This document shows, piece after piece, positions 35,778 to 45,114 of a stretch of DNA of 64,000 nt; position 1 is the first letter of the stretch; every line of letters starts with the position of its first letter. Under the pieces are notes generated by a model. That model made no database searches. It had not been told where the DNA came from and saw only the letters and a program-made list of their open reading frames with translations. Position numbers and translations under genes: made by a program. Source of the DNA: Sulfurimonas sp. (GTDB lineage: Bacteria; Campylobacterota; Campylobacteria; Campylobacterales; Sulfurimonadaceae); contig JAUZSC010000016.1 of assembly GCA_030949825.1 (NCBI GenBank), positions 1-64,000 on the forward strand, read 5' to 3'.

Positions 35778-36046
35778 TGCATAATTATATAATAGCTTAC
35801 GATATTTTTGACAAAAACCGTCTAAGAAAAGTGAAAAATATTGCATATTCATATGCACTTGGTGGTCAGAAATCAGCTGTTGAAGCACCTCTTGATGCTA
35901 AAAGTCTCAAACAACTCGTCAAAGAGTTAAACTCTATTATTGAAGATAATGACAAAGTAAATATAATTAAAGTCTTTTCTCAAACGATTTTACTTGCTAA
36001 AGCTTCTCAGATTACATTTGAGAAAAATGGGCTCATTATATTATGA
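35777..36046 (+). CDS. cas2: Cas2-like protein, first copy
   Basis: 89 residues with the Cas2 start YIIAYDIFDKNRLRKVKNIA and a short ferredoxin-like fold, but with GGQKSAVEAPLD where many Cas2 proteins have Q-x-S-V/L-F, so it is divergent from the second copy at 37134. It lies between darG and cas1 with overlaps on both sides. Cas2 forms the scaffold of the Cas1-Cas2 integrase. Confidence 0.78.
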   Translation: MHNYIIAYDIFDKNRLRKVKNIAYSYALGGQKSAVEAPLDAKSLKQLVKELNSIIEDNDKVNIIKVFSQTILLAKASQITFEKNGLIIL

Positions 36047-36924
36047 AGATAGCTATCATAGACAAAAAAGATGTAATACTCAAAATAGAGAATAATTCCA
36101 TTAAATATGAAGAGCATACAATCCCATTTAAACTTATGGATATACTTATCCTTAATCATAGAGCTACACTTCATTCTAAGGACATACTTAAACTAACAAA
36201 AGAAAATATTTCAATACTAATTATCTCTTATAATAACGATAACTTTAGTATCATTAATAGTGCTAATGCTAAGAATTCCGATATCAAACTCATGCAGTAC
36301 CACTCTATTAAAGATAAGATAATATTTGCTAAGTACTTTGTATCTAATAAACTCATATCACACCAAAAACAACTTCAAAATATAGACCATGATATAGATA
36401 TATCCAAACAACTTCAGCAAATCAAAGATGCAAACCAGATTGATGAGATAATGGGAATAGAAGGTGCATTTGCAAGATTCTATTTTCAAATATTTTTCCA
36501 AAAAATATCTAAAAATTTACATAAAGGTGTACGAAGTAAAAAACCACCTAAAGATCCCGTAAATGCACTACTATCTTACTGGTACTCATTGTATTACAAT
36601 ATAATCACTGTAAAGCTTTTAAGTCATGGATTTGAACCATCGTTAGGGTACTTACATACACCTTTTCGATCGCATAATGCATTAGCATCTGATATACTAG
36701 AAGTTTTTCGTGCTCCAATAAACCAAGCTGTACTGTCAATTTTTAAGCATAATTTACTGCAAATCGATGACTTTAGCAAAAAAGGTGGTGTATATCTCAA
36801 ATATGAAGGAAGAAAGAAAATTTGGAGTGAGTTTGTAACTTTGATAAATACACTCAAGCCAAAACTTGATTCAGAAATAACAAATCTTAAAAAGATGATT
36901 TATGAAGCAAACTATAATAATTAA
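36043..36924 (+). CDS. cas1: Cas1 integrase
   Basis: 293 residues. The N-terminal beta-rich domain (IDKKDVILKIENN, IPFKLMDILILN) is followed by a helical catalytic domain with E140 in MGIEGAFARFYF, H205 in GYLHTPFR and the D217/E220 pair in SDILEVFRA. These are the metal ligands of an active Cas1. It is not fused to the reverse transcriptase of the window. It overlaps cas2 by 4 nt and the next small gene by 23 nt. Confidence 0.92.
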   Translation: MKIAIIDKKDVILKIENNSIKYEEHTIPFKLMDILILNHRATLHSKDILKLTKENISILIISYNNDNFSIINSANAKNSDIKLMQYHSIKDKIIFAKYFVSNKLISHQKQLQNIDHDIDISKQLQQIKDANQIDEIMGIEGAFARFYFQIFFQKISKNLHKGVRSKKPPKDPVNALLSYWYSLYYNIITVKLLSHGFEPSLGYLHTPFRSHNALASDILEVFRAPINQAVLSIFKHNLLQIDDFSKKGGVYLKYEGRKKIWSEFVTLINTLKPKLDSEITNLKKMIYEANYNN

Positions 36925-37147
36925 AGATTCAAAGACTATGATAAATATTTGTTCAGATTACTTAATAGTAAAATCACAAAGCACTGAGACTGTAATAGGC
37001 TATATACACATAAAAGAAATCTACCTGAACAAACTTATAGATATTTCTATAGCGCATGCTATAAAATTATCTTCATACTTTGATGTTTATTTTATAGATA
37101 GATATGGGAAAATTTTAGCAAAGGTAGATAATTATGAAGAAGTTTAA
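36902..37147 (+). CDS. Stand-alone Cas1 N-terminal-domain-like protein
   Basis: 81 residues that follow the strand-turn pattern of the Cas1 N-terminal domain: IIIKDSKTMINICSDYLIVK, then GYIHIKEIYLN, a short helix ISIAHAIKLSSYF and VYFIDRYGKILAKV, which resembles the usual Cas1 N-domain end. The neighbouring full Cas1 has its own N-domain, so this is an extra copy without a catalytic part. It is coupled by overlap to cas1 and the second cas2. Similarity is judged by eye and needs structure comparison. Confidence 0.55.
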   Translation: MKQTIIIKDSKTMINICSDYLIVKSQSTETVIGYIHIKEIYLNKLIDISIAHAIKLSSYFDVYFIDRYGKILAKVDNYEEV

Positions 37148-37412
37148 TTTTTTAATATGTTACGACATAGCTGACCCAAAAAGGCTTTCTAAAATAGCAA
37201 AAGCACTAGAAAAGGTGGCTATTCGCATTCAAAAATCACTCTTTTTTTATACACTTGCTTCACAAGAAGATATTGTAGAAATAACACAAACGCTTGATGC
37301 AATTCTTAATCAAGAAGAAGACGATATTCGTATATATAAGGTAGATAAACTTTCCTCTATAAACCTAAACTGCGGAATTAACTTACGAATACCAAATCTC
37401 ATACAAGGATAA
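37134..37412 (+). CDS. cas2: Cas2, second copy
   Basis: 92 residues with a canonical Cas2 start FNFLICYDIADPKRLSKIAK and QKSLFFYTLAS. The C-terminus (IRIYKVDKLSSINLNCG) is also typical. Two different cas2 genes flank cas1 and the Cas1-N-like gene, all overlapping, suggesting either a heteromeric Cas2 or the fusion of two adaptation modules. Confidence 0.85.
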   Translation: MKKFNFLICYDIADPKRLSKIAKALEKVAIRIQKSLFFYTLASQEDIVEITQTLDAILNQEEDDIRIYKVDKLSSINLNCGINLRIPNLIQG

Positions 37413-37415
37413 AAA

Positions 37416-37799
37416 ATGGATATATATGAAAAAATAGACATAATGTTTAGTGGTGAAGCAGAAGACAAACCAAAATGGGCCGATGAACTTTTCATAGAGA
37501 TTCAAGAAATCAAGTCCTTACTTTATGAATTGAAAAATACTAAAGCTACAGATACTAGAGTTACAAAAAATACAGATAGAGAATATTATAATTTTGTGAA
37601 ACAGTTTAGAGTTAACTTATCTCCTGATTTAAGAAACAATATATATCCTACCTATCACTATCAAGACTTAAAATTGGGAGTAGATTCTAATGGTTTGCTT
37701 TATAATAAAGAAACAACAAAAGTATTACTACGATATGAAGCTTTTGATGCATATAAATTTGCTTACAATAATCAAAATAGTATTCAAATATCAGCATAA
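37416..37799 (+). CDS. Hypothetical protein at the end of the adaptation operon
   Basis: 127 residues, no recognised domain. The N-terminal acidic helix (KWADELFIEIQEIKSLLYEL) precedes a mixed region. It begins 3 nt after cas2 and is the last gene before the array, so it is probably part of the adaptation operon and may assist spacer acquisition or leader recognition (inference). Confidence 0.6.
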   Translation: MDIYEKIDIMFSGEAEDKPKWADELFIEIQEIKSLLYELKNTKATDTRVTKNTDREYYNFVKQFRVNLSPDLRNNIYPTYHYQDLKLGVDSNGLLYNKETTKVLLRYEAFDAYKFAYNNQNSIQISA

Positions 37800-37942
37800 T
37801 TTAGCTATAATTAGGACATGTTATTTGAAATTTAATTGTTAAATTTTAAAATATAAATTTCTAGGTTTATCATGAAAAAGTACAAAATTTTATTTCAGTT
37901 TTTTTTAAGAAAGCGAACCAGCTATTTACCGTGCTGAGATAG
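37800..37942 (+). promoter_or_regulatory. CRISPR leader
   Basis: The 143-nt AT-rich interval between the adaptation operon and the first repeat is the likely leader. TATAAT at 37806-37811 could be its -10, and a run of eight T lies near 37897-37905. It does not carry the GACA/TGTC dyad. Orientation is set by the ATTGAAAC repeat end, which places the leader here. Confidence 0.6.
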
Positions 37943-40521
37943 AATACAAAATGACCCGATTCTAAGGGGATTGAAACTCTTGTCTGAGCGAATGCTTAGG
38001 AGGATTTCTCAATACAAAATGACCCGATTCTAAGGGGATTGAAACCCTGACCTGACTCAATCGCTACAGTCTTAGTGAAATACAAAATGACCCGATTCTA
38101 AGGGGATTGAAACAGTCCATTGATGTTGCTTTCTTGCCCTCTTGTAGAATACAAAATGACCCGATTCTAAGGGGATTGAAACTTGTGTTATGATTTCTCT
38201 CATTGGAGTTTCCTTGAATACAAAATGACCCGATTCTAAGGGGATTGAAACAGTCTCAGTCAGTCAGTCAGTCAGTCAGTAATACAAAATGACCCGATTC
38301 TAAGGGGATTGAAACTCTCTTATCAAAGCCTCTATATCTCCATGCCAAATACAAAATGACCCGATTCTAAGGGGATTGAAACGACTTTTTGATAAGACTA
38401 GCAACATACCACTCGTATAATACAAAATGACCCGATTCTAAGGGGATTGAAACAGTGTACTCTTAGCCTTTCGGAAAGAAGTACCTAATAATACAAAATG
38501 ACCCGATTCTAAGGGGATTGAAACCTAGTACATTTTCACCCATTTTATCTAGAAGTACAAATACAAAATGACCCGATTCTAAGGGGATTGAAACCTGGGC
38601 TAAGTTGCGCCTTTAGCGCTTGATAGCCAAATACAAAATGACCCGATTCTAAGGGGATTGAAACTACAACAGAAATAGTATCTTCTAATGCAACACAATA
38701 CAAAATGACCCGATTCTAAGGGGATTGAAACCTTATAAATAAAGATGAGCCAAAATCCGCTTTTAAATACAAAATGACCCGATTCTAAGGGGATTGAAAC
38801 AGATTCGAGTACATCTATAACAGCCCCTTTTAACAATACAAAATGACCCGATTCTAAGGGGATTGAAACTTTGGAATATTAATTCTTATGGTGAGTTCTT
38901 TTTAAATACAAAATGACCCGATTCTAAGGGGATTGAAACTCATCGCTGTTGTGCGGAAGCCTAAGCATTATAGGAATACAAAATGACCCGATTCTAAGGG
39001 GATTGAAACAACCACATAGGGTATGTATATTCTTCTTGCTTTAAATACAAAATGACCCGATTCTAAGGGGATTGAAACTTCATAGTAACCATAGGCAATG
39101 TGTCTAATCATAGAATACAAAATGACCCGATTCTAAGGGGATTGAAACACTGTACACAATAACTTTTTGCGGTGCATCAACAAATACAAAATGACCCGAT
39201 TCTAAGGGGATTGAAACGAGTGGGAAAGCCTGAAGGCAATTAAACATATAATACAAAATGACCCGATTCTAAGGGGATTGAAACACCTTCTTTGAAACCG
39301 TCTTTACCATTATATATAAATACAAAATGACCCGATTCTAAGGGGATTGAAACAAGTATGTTTAGTACTTGATAAATTATAGTTAAAAATACAAAATGAC
39401 CCGATTCTAAGGGGATTGAAACTTGTTTAATTTGTGGATACAGTAGCCTACACAGAATACAAAATGACCCGATTCTAAGGGGATTGAAACGTGATAAAGC
39501 CTTCTTTATCACATTGACCTCTAAAATACAAAATGACCCGATTCTAAGGGGATTGAAACGCTGGGCTAAGTTGTGACTTGAGCGCTTGATAGCAATACAA
39601 AATGACCCGATTCTAAGGGGATTGAAACCATCAGTTGTTATGTCAGCTCCCAGGCCTCCTAAAATACAAAATGACCCGATTCTAAGGGGATTGAAACGAT
39701 TGCATAGATTAACTCGTTATCCGTGATAAAGAATACAAAATGACCCGATTCTAAGGGGATTGAAACACGGCAACGCTTGATACTTTCTTTATGCCTTCAA
39801 TACAAAATGACCCGATTCTAAGGGGATTGAAACTAATAGATTACTTTAGTTAATGTAGTCTTACGAATACAAAATGACCCGATTCTAAGGGGATTGAAAC
39901 CACTAACTAGAGTGCACTTAAATCAAAACCAAGAATACAAAATGACCCGATTCTAAGGGGATTGAAACACTTTTATATCAAGGATATCTAGTTCTGCTAA
40001 TTCAATACAAAATGACCCGATTCTAAGGGGATTGAAACGGTTTAATTCGTACTCTATTGTGTGTTTATCCAAATACAAAATGACCCGATTCTAAGGGGAT
40101 TGAAACTAGTGAGCTCTACTGGTGCTGTTACATTCATTGAATACAAAATGACCCGATTCTAAGGGGATTGAAACTCTAGTGTGTCTATCGCTACATCAGC
40201 TCCGAGGCAATACAAAATGACCCGATTCTAAGGGGATTGAAACACCTGTACCCGCTACGTGCATAGATAATCCAAATAATACAAAATGACCCGATTCTAA
40301 GGGGATTGAAACTCGTGCCATGATACCAAGGCCCATCCAAGTATCAGCAATACAAAATGACCCGATTCTAAGGGGATTGAAACAGCATCGTGTTGGTAAT
40401 CAAAGTAAAACCAATAGAATACAAAATGACCCGATTCTAAGGGGATTGAAACATCTCCACGCTAGCTTACGTGTGTCCTCGTCCAGAATACAAAATGACC
40501 CGATTCTAAGGGGATTGAAAC
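37943..40521 (+). CRISPR. CRISPR array, 38 repeats of 35 bp
   Basis: Thirty-eight repeats beginning AATACAAAATGACCCG and ending GGGGATTGAAAC alternate with 37 spacers of mostly 32-36 nt. I see no mutated repeats, even at the far end, so the array is young or kept uniform. CCC and GGG blocks in each repeat can form a short stem. Transcription is rightward, giving crRNAs with the 5' handle AUUGAAAC. Two spacers (38595-38629 and 39560-39593) are near-identical, and one (38252-38280) is a CAGT microsatellite. The type III operon just upstream is the probable user. Confidence 0.98.
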
Positions 40522-40530
40522 TCCTAGACT

Positions 40531-40687
40531 AGAATCAATTAGGTAAATCCGATGACTTTGAAGCAAAGTTCCTAAGATAGGCACTTACAGAGGGAAAAAA
40601 TTGTTTTTTATAAATTCACTTTTTTGCCTATATAGCCCTATATTACGGGATTTTAGCAAAAGTCATCGGATTTACCTAAGAATCAAT
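40531..40687. repeat. 139-bp MITE with 9-bp target duplication after the array
   Basis: The element (40540-40678) is bounded by AGAATCAAT duplications (40531-40539 and 40679-40687). Its ends are perfect inverted repeats for about 20 bp, TAGGTAAATCCGATGACTTT on the left. The interior has no coding capacity. It inserted 10 bp beyond the last repeat. No transposase with these ends is visible in the window, and it is unrelated to the MITE at 14054. Confidence 0.85.
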
Positions 40688-40736
40688 AGGCTTTCATTCA
40701 TGTGAAGGTTGTAATAAGTAGTTATATCTATCATTT

Positions 40737-41213
40737 TTAATAGTTCAACCAACTTCTCTTTGGCATAGGAAGTTTCTTATAAGATTTACTAATCGCATCG
40801 TATTGATAGATGGTTACATCAAAATGGCTTAGCCCTACTAATTGCCCTATTAAAAAGTTTAAGCCTACTGGTCCAGATACAACTAAGTGAATTTCTGCAT
40901 TTTGATTTTGAGCTAATGCTTTATATACTTCTTTTATTATTTTTTTGTAGTCTGAATCGTTTTCTAAAGTATCTTTTCCCAATAAACTTTTAACTTCTAT
41001 TAATGCATCGAGTTCACCAAAGTGTTTTTTTACAGCTTCTGCTACAGGACGACCTACTTGAAGAGCAATAATGAATTTTTTAGAACCTTTGTTTAAATAC
41101 TTCTTCCTTTTAGCCCATGCCGTAGAAAGCCAATACCATAATACAAATATAATTCCTAAAAAACCAACAATAGGTTCGGTTATGTCCCAGGCAGACTGTA
41201 AAAACTCTATCAT
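40737..41213 (-). CDS. Membrane-anchored SAVED/CARF-like protein
   Basis: 158 residues. One transmembrane helix (about 14-33, VGFLGIIFVLWYWL) is followed by a basic stretch and a single Rossmann-like domain: strand FIIALQVGRPVAEAVKKHFG at 48-66, IHLVVSGPVGLNFLIGQL at 108-125 and VTIYQYD at 133-139. The HL-x2-SGP...G-x2-L...YQYD pattern is that of SAVED domains, which bind cyclic nucleotides. Beside a type III locus with an active cyclase motif, it is a candidate signal-gated membrane effector. It is translated after, and overlaps, the gene at 41210. Assignment is by motif only. Confidence 0.55.
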   Translation of the reverse strand: MIEFLQSAWDITEPIVGFLGIIFVLWYWLSTAWAKRKKYLNKGSKKFIIALQVGRPVAEAVKKHFGELDALIEVKSLLGKDTLENDSDYKKIIKEVYKALAQNQNAEIHLVVSGPVGLNFLIGQLVGLSHFDVTIYQYDAISKSYKKLPMPKRSWLNY

Positions 41214-42268
41214 TCTGATTTACTATCAATTGCTTCTATAAAAAGGATAAGTGCATTAGAAAGCATAAGAGCATCGTTTTTACTAAACTCTATTTGCTTG
41301 TCTTCTTCCGCATGTGCAGCAATATTACCAAAAGCTTTTATTGTATAAGCATAACTAATCGCTTTTTTAGTCAGTATATTCTTATTTTGTAAGGCTTTTA
41401 TTTTCTTATCTAAAGTTAAGAATTTACTACTGCCTATATTTTTATTATATACTTGAGTAATTAATTTTTCTGTTACTTTCCTACATTTAAAAATAATTGA
41501 TTCTGGATCTAAATTAATGATGTCATCATATGTAAGAGAATCAATTGGAGGGTTTATGATTGAATCATATTGTTGCAGTTTTTTTAAGAGTTCATCTTCT
41601 GTTTTCTTTAAAGTTTTATTTTCCCTAGTGTTAAGAATTGTTTCTCTTTCTTGTAAACTTATTTTTTCAGTATATTGTTTTTGTTGCATTTTTATTAATA
41701 GCATAATAAAAAGTGTAAAAAAGAAGAATATAATTACATGTCTACTTCTAAGGTAAATTTTATGATCAAGATACCAATTAATAGAATATTTGAAACTTTT
41801 TTCATTGGTTTTTTCAAAAACATCTTTAATTGAAAAAGTCATGGATCTAATGGTAGAAAAGAAAATACTAGGAAAAGAATGTTTCGCAATAGCAACAGTA
41901 TAGTCTAGATTTTCAAATACAGATAAAGAATTATTATTTTCAACTAAAGCTCTATCTAGATGCCTATTTTTAGTATTATTGTAGTTTAAAAGGATTTCTT
42001 CATTTTCATTTATTATTTTAATAATAGCATAGGGCTGTACAGAATTAAGTTGAGTTTGTATATCATTAATGCATTCTAAAGCTGGGATGCTTTCTTGAGT
42101 ACATTTATTTAAATAAAAATTTATATTTTTATTTAATGAGTTTATTTCCGTAGAATCATATATTCGTTTGCCATCGTAATATAAATAATTATTAATAAAT
42201 GTCAATAAAAAGACCATGCTCCCGATTAAACTAAAAAAAATAAGTTTATTGTTTAGGTCTATTTTCAT
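41210..42268 (-). CDS. Two-TM sensor-like protein with DUF4145/HEPN-like C-terminus
   Basis: 352 residues: transmembrane helix 1 (9-28), an extracytoplasmic region of about 140 residues, helix 2 (VIIFFFFTLFIMLLI, about 178-193), a coiled coil (196-240) and a C-terminal helical domain (PESIIFKCRKVTEKLITQVY ... AFGNIAAHAEE) that resembles DUF4145, a HEPN relative. It overlaps the SAVED-like gene by 4 nt. The two probably form a membrane complex. It is transcribed towards the CRISPR array, opposite to nearly all other genes after 17.4 kb. Confidence 0.6.
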   Translation of the reverse strand: MKIDLNNKLIFFSLIGSMVFLLTFINNYLYYDGKRIYDSTEINSLNKNINFYLNKCTQESIPALECINDIQTQLNSVQPYAIIKIINENEEILLNYNNTKNRHLDRALVENNNSLSVFENLDYTVAIAKHSFPSIFFSTIRSMTFSIKDVFEKTNEKSFKYSINWYLDHKIYLRSRHVIIFFFFTLFIMLLIKMQQKQYTEKISLQERETILNTRENKTLKKTEDELLKKLQQYDSIINPPIDSLTYDDIINLDPESIIFKCRKVTEKLITQVYNKNIGSSKFLTLDKKIKALQNKNILTKKAISYAYTIKAFGNIAAHAEEDKQIEFSKNDALMLSNALILFIEAIDSKSE

Positions 42269-42396
42269 TTAAAATCCCTCGTATAAATATTTTTAATTAC
42301 TCTATTTTAGCACTATTTAGCTTGTTTGATGTTTTTTTGCATAATTCATTCTAGTTTTTAGTATTGCCTTATGTTTTAAGAGTTTATACTAATCAA

Positions 42397-42429
42397 TAGA
42401 CAACATAAGTCTATATAATGCTGTATTAT
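42397..42429 (+). promoter_or_regulatory. GACA/TGTC-type promoter site 9 (PcfJ-like)
   Basis: TAGACAACATAAGTCTA, 10 nt, then TATTAT at 42424-42429. The gene starts 30 nt later at TTG. Confidence 0.72.
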
Positions 42430-42459
42430 TCTAAAAATCCAATTTAGGGACAATCTATT

Positions 42460-43904
42460 TTGAAAAGTAATAATCAACATATACCATGGAAGCTATCAAC
42501 AAATTTTAATCATCAAAGACATCTATTTTATAACAAAGTAGATACTGATTATATCATAGAGACTTACATCTGTACTTGTGGGCATAAGAATTTCATAGTA
42601 AGTAATGCGCATCAAGAACTTGATTATGTTTGTGAGGAATGTGCTAACACTAAATTTTATGATGCCAATTTAGCTTGGACTAATATGCCTCATTTTATCT
42701 CTACTAATGAAGAGTTAGATGTGAAATTTCAGTACACTTTTTCAGAAGATGAAGAGAAGATAACTGCTGACTACTCTTTAACAATCCCAACAGACATTGA
42801 CTTTTTACAAGAAGAGATCTTTTATGATGAGCGGGCAGTATGTTCTGTTGTACTCAGTGCTGATGGTATTGTAGATGAGATATATTTACTTATGTTCGAT
42901 AGAGAAGATATTTCTGGAATCGATAATTATCAATGCCCTAATGATGAGATTCTAAAAATATTAAATGCAAATTTATTAGATTATATTAAAAAGAATGGAT
43001 GTTTTGGGATTCATGATTCAAGAAAAAATGATTTTACATTGGCTCATGTGCATTTTTTCTTACAACATCAAAATTTGAAAGATTTTGATTTTTATTATTG
43101 GAATGATGTAGATTACTTAAATGAAGGCGAGTGGTCGATAGAGAGTGCCTTACTAAATTTGTTAAACCGTAGAACAGAGAAATCCCTTAAAAAAGCTATA
43201 AATATGAACTATGCAAAACAACGAAAAGAGTCCAATACTTTTTACGCAAATTTTATTGGTGTTTTTACAGTTCATATAGAAGATGTCAATATATTAAGAG
43301 AGTGTTTAGGATTAGAGTTTGATGCAGATACCTATAGGAGTATTGGTGGTAGTTTGCATCGACTCGTTGGCTTCTTTAAAAGACACTACACAGATAAGCA
43401 GATACTCAATTTCTTTAAAGGTATTACCACAGTAAGAGATAGTGAATTACTCAGAGATTCTATCAATCAATATAGCTATCTTCAAGATACAATTGAGAAT
43501 GATTTTAATAAAGTAAAATGTAATTTAGATGCAATTCACGATGAGTTATTAAGATGTGCGATAGAAATAAAAAGAGAAGAAAGTGTAGATGTTAAGTTAT
43601 CCTACATAGATAAAGAGTTAGCCTATTGTCACATTATAGATGCTTATGAAGTTTTACTTCCACAAAATGGACAAGATCTGTTTGACTGGGCTAATACTCT
43701 TCGTAACTGTCTAACAGGCTATCTTGATAATATAAAAAATAAATATACAATTATATATGGATTTTTCTTGATGGAACGCTACAGTTTGCTGTTGAAATCT
43801 ACGAGGGAAAGATAATCCAACAAGCTGCAAAATATAACAGAGAACTCAACGAAGCAGAGTCCAAAACTGTTAAAAAATGGTTTGATATGCATACAAAAAA
43901 GTAA
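42460..43904 (+). CDS. PcfJ-like protein, frame broken by one base
   Basis: With one base restored near 43762-43770 (TTTTTCTT) the protein is about 480 residues. It has a zinc ribbon CTCGHKN...CEEC (about 38-61), a long middle region and a C-terminal PcfJ-type domain (LPQNGQDLFDWANTLRNCLT, then AVEIYEGKIIQQAAKYNREL, WFDMHTKK). PcfJ proteins are carried by conjugative plasmids and phages and their function is unknown. A remnant of a related gene lies at 16297. It has its own promoter site. Confidence 0.7.
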
Positions 43905-43926
43905 GCACAATTATATATTTTTAATA

Positions 43927-43959
43927 TAGTCACTATATGTCCACACTATCCTCTATAAT
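43927..43959 (+). promoter_or_regulatory. GACA/TGTC-type promoter site 10 (ClpX-like)
   Basis: TAGTCACTATATGTCCA, 10 nt, then TATAAT at 43954-43959, 27 nt before the next start. Confidence 0.75.
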
Positions 43960-43986
43960 CATCCTAGTTTAAACCAAGGATGTAAA

Positions 43987-45114
43987 ATGAAAGTTTCAAT
44001 TCATACTTCGAGCAAGGGAGCATTTAGGGTTCGGGATGAAAACATTTACTTCGATAGTGCCTCAGAAGCACAAGAGTATGCAAAAAAGAATATAGAATCT
44101 ATAATAGTTCGAAATAGTGATGAAGTAGCTTCCGCGCAAGTAAAAACAAAAAAGTATAGATTAGAAATAACTCCACAGTCTATTTATGAGTATCTTAACG
44201 CTTATATCATCGCGCAAGAGGAAGCTAAACAAGAGATAGCACTTGCGATGTATTACCATAGTTTGAGTACTGCTTATGATAATAGAGTTAAAGACAATGG
44301 ACCTGTAATGATTGTTGGACCAACTGGTTCAGGAAAAACATTTATTGTGCAAAAAGCTTGTGAGTATATGGATACTCTTTTTATACATGTAGATACGGCG
44401 AGTATGGTTCCAGAAGGAATTGTAGGATACACCATCGCGCATTTAGCAAAAGATATTTTACAATTAGCAGATAATAATATGAAAAGAGCAAGAAGCTGCG
44501 TTGTCTTTTTTGATGAGATGGATAAACTTTTTATAAACAATGAGAGTGATGACATAGGCAAACAAGTTGCTAGTCAATTGTTGCGACTTATAGAGGGCTC
44601 TAAGATAAAACTCTCCTATTCGTATAATGAAAAATCTGCTGATAAACCAACAGAACTAGATACGACAAATATGCAATTTATACTAGGTGGAGCATTTCAA
44701 TGGATTTTAGACGAGAAATCAAAAAATGGTTCTACCGCGGGGTTTGCTAATAAAGAAAAAAGTGATGAAAATGCAACTGTAGATATAAGCTTAGAAGATT
44801 TGTATAAAGAGGATATCCCAAAAGAGTTACTTGGAAGGATGAATACAATTGTAAATCTCCATAAACTTAGTGAAGAGGATTACTACAAAATTCTTACACA
44901 AAGTAAAAGTTCACCACTCAAAGAGTTTGTTGAAAAAATAGAATTTCATGGAGATAGAGTAGCCATAAGCGATGATACACTCCATGAAATAGCCAAGATG
45001 CTGCTAGTAGTGAACTTGGAGTAAGGTCTATTAAACAAACTCTTAAAAAAAATGTTTCAAAAAGCACTTTTTAATGCTCCTAATGGCGAGTATACAACAC
45101 ATGAAATATTATAA
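43987..45114 (+). CDS. ClpX-like AAA+ unfoldase, with two indels near its end
   Basis: About 375 residues after correction. Walker A GPTGSGKT at 111-118, Walker B VVFFDEMDKLF near 171, and IPKELLGRMNTIVNLHKLSE match the ClpX/HslU clade. The C-terminal lid ELGVRSIKQTLKK...FQKALFNAP is split by a missing base near 45000 and an extra A in the run 45045-45052. The N-terminal zinc-binding domain of housekeeping ClpX is absent and replaced by about 60 unrelated residues, so this is an accessory paralogue. It could remodel element or phage proteins. Confidence 0.75.

Noticed and set aside
38600..39512. Open frames on the minus strand inside the array reading repeated SIPLESGHFVF-like peptides
   Set aside because: They are translations of CRISPR repeats, with no ribosome sites and frames set only by spacer lengths.
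37943..40521. Self-targeting spacers against genes in this window
   Set aside because: By eye I found no spacer matching other parts of the window; this was not an exhaustive comparison.
40320..40532. Open frame on the + strand with repeated IQNDPILRGLK peptide
   Set aside because: Again a translation of three CRISPR repeats and their spacers, not a gene.
42460..45114. PcfJ-like and ClpX-like genes as true pseudogenes
   Set aside because: Sequence on both sides of each indel is well conserved and the breaks fall in or near short runs, so sequencing error is more likely.
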